Assembly (NCBI GenBank): GCA_035693105.1
Contig: DASSHC010000284.1
Span: 1-8,976 of the forward strand
Source of the DNA: DASSHC01 sp035693105
Lineage (GTDB): Bacteria; Chloroflexota; Chloroflexia; Thermomicrobiales; Thermomicrobiaceae
Direction: 5' to 3'
Length of the DNA: 8,976 nucleotides
Shown here: positions 5,190-8,976 of the stretch, one piece after another
Numbering within the stretch: the first letter of the stretch is position 1
How the letters are laid out: the number at the start of each line of letters is the position of its first letter
Program-made: the position numbers and the translations under genes
Notes under the pieces: model-generated
The model's input: only the letters and a program-made list of their open reading frames with translations
Told to the model about the DNA's origin: nothing
Databases searched by the model: none

Positions 5190-6686
5190 TCACCCCCAGC
5201 CCCTCTCCCCTGCGGGGGCGAGGGGAGATGAGGAATCGCCTGTAGGGACCGGTTTCAAACCGGCCCGCTGCCACACCAGCATCAGCACCAGCGGGACGAA
5301 GACGAGCAGGGCGGCGGCGGCGCTCCAGAAGCCGGGTGAGTGGACCAGCAGCTGGCGCGGGCCGTACTGGCCCAGGTACGACGCGGCCGCCGTGGCGCTG
5401 AGCACGATCGCCTGCCAGGCGCAGCGCCGCGCCGGGCCGGCCGCCGCCAGCGCCACCAGCCAGGGGACGTACCAGGGGGCGAAGACCGGCCAGAGCAGGA
5501 TCAGCAGCAGGAAGGCGCTGTAGCCCGTAGACAGCAGATCGTCCGGCCGCCGCCCGAGCCGCCAGAGCAGCCAGAGATAGCCGCCGGCCGCCAGGATGGC
5601 CACCGCCAGGCGCAGGGCCGGTTCCGGCGTGGGCGTGACGTGCAGCAGGAGCATCCGGGCCAGGGCGAGCGGGCTGGCGCGGTAGAACTCCGTTTGCCCG
5701 GCGAAGCTGAGCGCGGTCTGGCGGAACCCGGCCCAGAGCGAGGCGTAGAGCGCGGCCAGCAGCATCGCCGCGGCCAGCAGGCCGGGCGCCAGCGCACGCA
5801 GTCGAGCGCGCCAGGTGGGCTGCTGCCGCGCCAGGTAGACGAGCACCAGCGGCAGCAGCGCCAGCGCCACCTGCTTGACCGCCACGGCCAGCGCCAGCGT
5901 GATGAGCGCGGTCGTCGCGCGGCCGCGCAGCGTCAGCGCCAGCCCGGCCAGCAGCAGGGCGAGCATCAGGATGTCGTTGTGGGCATTCCCCACCGCCTCG
6001 ACCAGCACCAGCGGATTCCAGGCCCAGAGCACCAGGCCGGGGAGGAGCCGGTCGCGGTCGAGTCCGGCCAGTAGCCAGAGGAGTGCGGCCGTGGCGCCGA
6101 GGAAGGAGGCCAGCGCCAGCAGCTTGAAGGCCAGGAAGGTCGCCAGCAGGTCGTCGCCGCTCGACCACGCCAGGGCGCCGGTGAGCTGGGCCCAGAGCGG
6201 GCCGTAGGGCATGGTCAACTGGTGCCAGTCGGCGTAGGGGAGGAACGGGTCGGCGGGGAAGTGGCCGGGCGGGACGCGGAACGGATTCTGGCCGTAGCGG
6301 CCCAGGGTGCGGGCGCTGACCACGTTGTAGAAGAAATCGCGCGAGAGGAGCGGGTAGCTGGGGGTGAGGAGCGCGGCGGCAATGGTGGGCACGCCCAGCA
6401 CCAGCGCCAGCGCACCGCGCGTCGGCCGCAGCCGCTGGACGCCCAGCCAGGCGACGACGTAGCAGCCGAAGGCGATCAAGAGCGCCGCGAGCGTGCCGAG
6501 CGTGACCGCCCGCGCGCTGCCGAGACTCGCGAGGGTCAGGCGCGGGTCGCGAAAGTGCCCTGGCAGATCGGCCACGGCCAGGTCGAGCGCCGCGACCAGG
6601 ATCAATCCCAGCCCGGCGAGCGCGAGCGCGGCCAGCCCGCGCCGCTGTGCCGCCGCATCCCCCTCGCCCCGGCGATCGACTCCCAT
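5190..6686 (-). CDS. GT-C fold membrane glycosyltransferase (GT87/MptB-like)
   Basis: This 498-residue protein is very hydrophobic, with about 11-13 membrane segments. A large first outer loop carries SRDFFYNVVSARTLGRYGQN (115-134) followed by PF; D117 is the probable catalytic Asp of the GT-C fold. Further motifs are YGPLW (161-165), WNPL (223-226), GNAHND (233-238) and FAPWYVPWL (402-410). These resemble polyprenyl-phosphate-mannose-dependent transferases of the GT87/MptB group, which add sugars on the outer face of the membrane. Donor and acceptor are not evident. ATG at 6686 has a G-run (GGGGGCGG) as ribosome-binding site about 6 bases upstream. The last 24 or so residues, from AGLKPVPTG to the TGA at 5190-5192, are translated from two intergenic repeats, so the ancestral stop was probably lost; the last membrane helix ends just before, near residue 472. 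The gene converges on the DUF4129 gene (26-base gap) and diverges from the SWIM gene. Confidence 0.82.
   Translation of the reverse strand: MGVDRRGEGDAAAQRRGLAALALAGLGLILVAALDLAVADLPGHFRDPRLTLASLGSARAVTLGTLAALLIAFGCYVVAWLGVQRLRPTRGALALVLGVPTIAAALLTPSYPLLSRDFFYNVVSARTLGRYGQNPFRVPPGHFPADPFLPYADWHQLTMPYGPLWAQLTGALAWSSGDDLLATFLAFKLLALASFLGATAALLWLLAGLDRDRLLPGLVLWAWNPLVLVEAVGNAHNDILMLALLLAGLALTLRGRATTALITLALAVAVKQVALALLPLVLVYLARQQPTWRARLRALAPGLLAAAMLLAALYASLWAGFRQTALSFAGQTEFYRASPLALARMLLLHVTPTPEPALRLAVAILAAGGYLWLLWRLGRRPDDLLSTGYSAFLLLILLWPVFAPWYVPWLVALAAAGPARRCAWQAIVLSATAAASYLGQYGPRQLLVHSPGFWSAAAALLVFVPLVLMLVWQRAGLKPVPTGDSSSPLAPAGERGWG
5200..5225. repeat. GC-rich palindromic intergenic repeat, possible bidirectional terminator
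   Basis: CCCCTCTCCCC at 5200-5210 pairs with GGGGCGAGGGG (5215-5225) with one mismatch around a 4-base loop (5211-5214). It is part of a longer repeat-like stretch from about 5188 with the CCCTCACCCCCAGCCCCTCTCCC form, seen as dispersed intergenic repeats in many GC-rich bacteria. It lies between the ends of two convergent genes, inside the 3' end of the minus-strand reading frame, and so could stop transcription from both sides. Confidence 0.6.
5241..5267. repeat. Dispersed palindromic repeat (AGLKPVPT-type)
   Basis: CCGGTTT (5249-5255) and AAACCGG (5257-5263) form a perfect palindrome around one central base, extended by GG/CC after one mismatch. The wider unit is TGTAGGGACCGGTTTCAAAC followed by CGGCCC. 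On the minus strand, in the frame of the adjacent gene, it encodes AGLKPVPTG, the familiar translation of a dispersed repeat found in many Chloroflexota and other bacterial genomes. Copies elsewhere in the genome are expected but cannot be seen in this window. Confidence 0.7.
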
Positions 6687-6767
6687 GCGCCGCCCCCATT
6701 ACGACCATCGCTACAAACCGTCGGTAAGCCTACCCGATCGCAAGGGGCTGATTCGGACCTTCGGCTC

Positions 6768-6797
6768 TTGAGTGTAGAAAAGGCGTTCTGATATGGT
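6768..6797 (+). promoter_or_regulatory. Candidate sigma70-type promoter of the SWIM-DUF5691 operon
   Basis: TTGAGT (6768-6773) and TATGGT (6792-6797) are separated by 18 bases, and TG at 6789-6790 gives an extended -10 (TGATATGGT). The stretch is clearly more AT-rich than its surroundings and lies about 45 bases before the GTG start. It is in the 155-base divergent spacer shared with the minus-strand glycosyltransferase; no comparably good promoter was found for that gene. Confidence 0.5.
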
Positions 6798-6841
6798 ACC
6801 GTCACCGGAGCGAGCGGGGTTGGGAAGGGCGGCGTGGCGGG

Positions 6842-8185
6842 GTGAGCCTGACGGTGGAACAGGTGCTGGCCTTGGCGCCCGATGCCGGCGCGGTGGCCGC
6901 GGGACGCAAGCTCGGCCAGGCCGGCGTGTGGCGCGGCCTGGGGCGCAGCGCGCGCGCGCTCTGGGGCGAGTGCCAGGGGAGCGCGCTCTACCAGGTGCGG
7001 GTCGATCTGGCCGATCTGGCAGTGGCATGCAGTTGCCCGAGCCGCAAGTTCCCCTGCAAGCACGGCCTCGGCCTGCTGCTGCTGGCCGCCGCTTCCCCCG
7101 CAGCCGTGCCGGAGGGTGAGCCGCCCGAGTGGGTCAGCGCCTGGCTGGCCAGGCGCGCCGAGCGTGCAGCCCAGCGGGCGCCGGACGCGCCAGTCAAGAA
7201 GCGTCCGGAGAAGCCGCCTGCGAGCGCTGATCGGGCGGCGGCGAGGCGCGCGGACCAGCGGCGGGCGCGGGTCGCCGCCGGGATCGAGGCGCTCGACCGC
7301 TGGCTGAGCGATCTGGTGCGCACCGGGCTGGCCAGCGTGGCGACGCAGCCGGCCACGTTCTGGGAGCAGCAGGCGGCCCGGCTGGTCGACGCCCAGGCGC
7401 CGGGGCTGGCCGCGCGGGTGCGCCGGCTGGCGGCGATCCCCAATTCCTCCCCCGACTGGCCCGAGCGCCTGCTGGGCCAGCTCGGGCGGCTGGCGCTCTT
7501 GACCGAGTCCTACCGCCGTATCGAGGAGCTGGAACCGGCGCTCCAGGAGGACGTGCGCGGGGCGGTGGGCTGGACGCTGAGCCGGGAGGAGGTCGTCGCG
7601 CGCGGCGAGGCGCAGGCAGACGAGTGGCTGATCCTCGGCCAGCGCGTGACGGTCGAGGAGCGGCTGCGGGCGCAGTCGACCTGGCTGCTCGGCGCGCGTT
7701 CGGGCCGCTTCGCGCTGGTGCTGCAGTACGCCAATGGCCGCGCCGCCTTTCCCGAGACGCTGCTGCCCGGCTCCCGGTTGGCGGCCGAGCTGGTCTACTG
7801 GCCCAGCGCCTACCCGCTGCGCGCGCTGATGGCCCGGCGGCAGGACAAGGAGATTCCCATGAGCGGGCCGGTGCGGGGCGCGACCACGGTGGCCGCCTTC
7901 CTCGACGGCGCCGCCAACGCGTTGGCCCAGCAGCCCTGGCTCGAGCGCCTGCCCTGCGCGCTGCGGGGCGTCGTGGCGCGGCAGGAGGCGAGCGCGGGCG
8001 TGCGCTGGCTGCTCGTCGACGCCGAGGGCGTGGCCCTCCCGCTCGCGCCCGGCGAGCATTGGCGCCTGCTGGCGCTCTCGGGCGGGCGGCCGGTCGATCT
8101 GCTGGGCGAGTGGGGCGGCGAGGCCGTGCTGCCGCTCGGCGTGGTGGCGGACGGCGCCTACCACCGGCTCGGTGAGGACGCCTGA
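6842..8185 (+). CDS. SWIM zinc-finger family protein
   Basis: This 447-residue protein begins MSLTVEQVLALAPDAGAVAA, a typical start for this family. It has a SWIM zinc finger C63-x-C65...C72-x-H74 within CSCPSRKFPCKH (63-74) followed by GLGLLLL. A charged Ala/Arg/Lys-rich linker (about 108-148) leads to a conserved region starting IEALDRWLSDLVRTGLA, and the rest is a mixed domain with Trp- and Leu-rich motifs. SWIM fingers bind zinc and are predicted to contact DNA or proteins. The GTG at 6842 is chosen because the protein then starts as its relatives do; GGGAAGGG (6822-6829) lies 12 bases upstream, so the ribosome-binding site is rather distant. The TGA stop overlaps the next ATG (TGATG), indicating translational coupling to the DUF5691 gene. 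E. coli YehQ is a SWIM protein from a similar MoxR-linked cluster. The molecular role is not established. Confidence 0.88.
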   Translation: MSLTVEQVLALAPDAGAVAAGRKLGQAGVWRGLGRSARALWGECQGSALYQVRVDLADLAVACSCPSRKFPCKHGLGLLLLAAASPAAVPEGEPPEWVSAWLARRAERAAQRAPDAPVKKRPEKPPASADRAAARRADQRRARVAAGIEALDRWLSDLVRTGLASVATQPATFWEQQAARLVDAQAPGLAARVRRLAAIPNSSPDWPERLLGQLGRLALLTESYRRIEELEPALQEDVRGAVGWTLSREEVVARGEAQADEWLILGQRVTVEERLRAQSTWLLGARSGRFALVLQYANGRAAFPETLLPGSRLAAELVYWPSAYPLRALMARRQDKEIPMSGPVRGATTVAAFLDGAANALAQQPWLERLPCALRGVVARQEASAGVRWLLVDAEGVALPLAPGEHWRLLALSGGRPVDLLGEWGGEAVLPLGVVADGAYHRLGEDA

Positions 8186-8976
8186 TGGACGCGCTGACGA
8201 CGCTGGCCCTGGCCGGCGTGGCCCAAGCGGCCGCGGAGGGTGAACCGGCTCCCGCCACCGGCACGCCGCTCGACGGCCTGCTGGCGCGCTTCCCCGGCGC
8301 GGAGCCCGAGCGCTGGCTGCTGCTGGCGGCGGGCGCGCTGGCGGTCTACCGCCAGGCCGGGCGCTGCGGCCTCTCGGATGTCTCCGCGCCCGAGCCGGCC
8401 CCGCAGGGCGAACCGCCGGCCTGCCCGGCCGGCGCGGCCGATCTGCTGGCGGCGATGCTGACGGGGCAACACGCCGGGCTGCTGCCGGAGGCGCTGGCGC
8501 TGCTGCGGCGCGCGGGGCGCCGCCTGCCGCCGGAGCTGCTGCCGGCCGCGCTCGGCTTCGGTGCGCGGCAGGGCAACCTGCGCCCGGCGCTCTCCCCGGT
8601 CATCGGCGCCCGGGGCCGCTGGCTCGCCCGCTTCAACCCCGACTGGCGCTGGGCCGAGGATGACGGCGCGCTGCCGCCCGACGCCGCGGCGATCTGGGAG
8701 GAAGGGACGAGCGAGCGGCGGCTGGCGCTGCTGCGACGAATGCGCGCCGAGAACACCGAGCAGGGCCGCGAGTGGCTGGTGGCGAGCTGGCAGAGCGAGA
8801 AGGCGGACTTCCGCGCCAAAGCGGTCGCGGCGTTGGCGCAGGGGCTCTCGCTCGCGGACGAGCCCTTCCTCGACGCCGCGCTCGACGACCGCGGCCAGGG
8901 CGTGCGCGCCGAGGCCGCCGCCCTGCTGGCGCGCCTGCCCGGCTCGGCCCTGGTGGATCGGATGCGCGCCCGCGCC
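8185..8976 (+). CDS. DUF5691 domain-containing protein (partial, runs off the right edge)
   Basis: The frame opens with ATG at 8185, sharing its A with the TGA of the SWIM gene, and stays open for 264 codons to the window's end. The protein is Ala/Leu-rich and largely helical. Motifs matching DUF5691 are IGARGRWLARFNPDWRW (about 138-155), WEEGTSERRLALLRRMRAEN (from about 172) and the HEAT-like stretch DEPFLDAALDDRGQGVRAEA followed by AALLARLPGSALVDRM near the right edge. Proteins of this family are found next to SWIM proteins, MoxR-type ATPases and vWA proteins. The alpha-helical repeat character suggests a scaffold or adaptor, which is an inference. The tight coupling implies that both proteins are made in similar amounts. 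The missing C-terminus probably continues for 200 residues or more. Confidence 0.85.
   Translation, partial: MDALTTLALAGVAQAAAEGEPAPATGTPLDGLLARFPGAEPERWLLLAAGALAVYRQAGRCGLSDVSAPEPAPQGEPPACPAGAADLLAAMLTGQHAGLLPEALALLRRAGRRLPPELLPAALGFGARQGNLRPALSPVIGARGRWLARFNPDWRWAEDDGALPPDAAAIWEEGTSERRLALLRRMRAENTEQGREWLVASWQSEKADFRAKAVAALAQGLSLADEPFLDAALDDRGQGVRAEAAALLARLPGSALVDRMRARA

Noticed and set aside
4657..6708. 683-residue minus-strand open frame covering the end of the DUF4129 gene and the glycosyltransferase gene.
   Set aside because: It is out of frame with the recognisable glycosyltransferase, is Arg/Gly/Pro-rich, and has no domain.
6602..8164. 520-residue minus-strand open frame antisense to the SWIM gene.
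   Set aside because: The plus-strand frame has clear SWIM motifs; the antisense product is low-complexity Arg/Gln/Pro-rich sequence, a GC-rich shadow.

Overview
The window is GC-rich (roughly 68-70% by eye) bacterial chromosome with densely packed genes and long open antisense frames, as expected at this base composition. The gene content fits a Chloroflexota-like (for example Thermomicrobia/Sphaerobacter-type) or similar high-GC organism: a B12-dependent ribonucleotide reductase, a MoxR/DUF58/DUF4129 operon, a SWIM/DUF5691 operon, and the intergenic repeat that reads AGLKPVPT in one frame. The phylum assignment is an inference.

Layout: 1-128 is the cysteine-rich C-terminus of an adenosylcobalamin-dependent ribonucleotide reductase, followed by a perfect 13-bp hairpin terminator. 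237-533 encodes a minimal MNT nucleotidyltransferase without a visible HEPN partner. 605-958 encodes a small VOC (glyoxalase-fold) protein. 959-1471 is mostly noncoding, but its minus strand carries a 49-residue single-span membrane protein (1119-1268) preceded by a five-unit heptanucleotide tandem repeat. 1472-5163 is a three-gene plus-strand operon: MoxR-type AAA+ ATPase, DUF58 protein, and a polytopic membrane protein ending in DUF4129. 5190-6686 (minus strand, convergent) is a GT-C-fold membrane glycosyltransferase whose last 24 or so codons come from two intergenic repeat elements. 6842-8976 (plus strand, divergent from the glycosyltransferase) is a SWIM zinc-finger protein translationally coupled to a DUF5691 protein that runs off the window.

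How the genes work together: in the MoxR operon, the AAA+ ATPase probably remodels or inserts a metal cofactor into a vWA-like DUF58 partner at the membrane, with the DUF4129 protein as the membrane component; the transglutaminase domain often found in this neighbourhood is absent. The SWIM-DUF5691 pair belongs to a second, different MoxR-associated gene neighbourhood (the YehL/YehM/YehP/YehQ type of E. coli), so a second MoxR ATPase and a vWA protein are expected just beyond the right edge. Having two MoxR-linked modules within 9 kb is the most notable systems-level feature. No tRNA, rRNA, CRISPR array, insertion sequence or integrase was seen.
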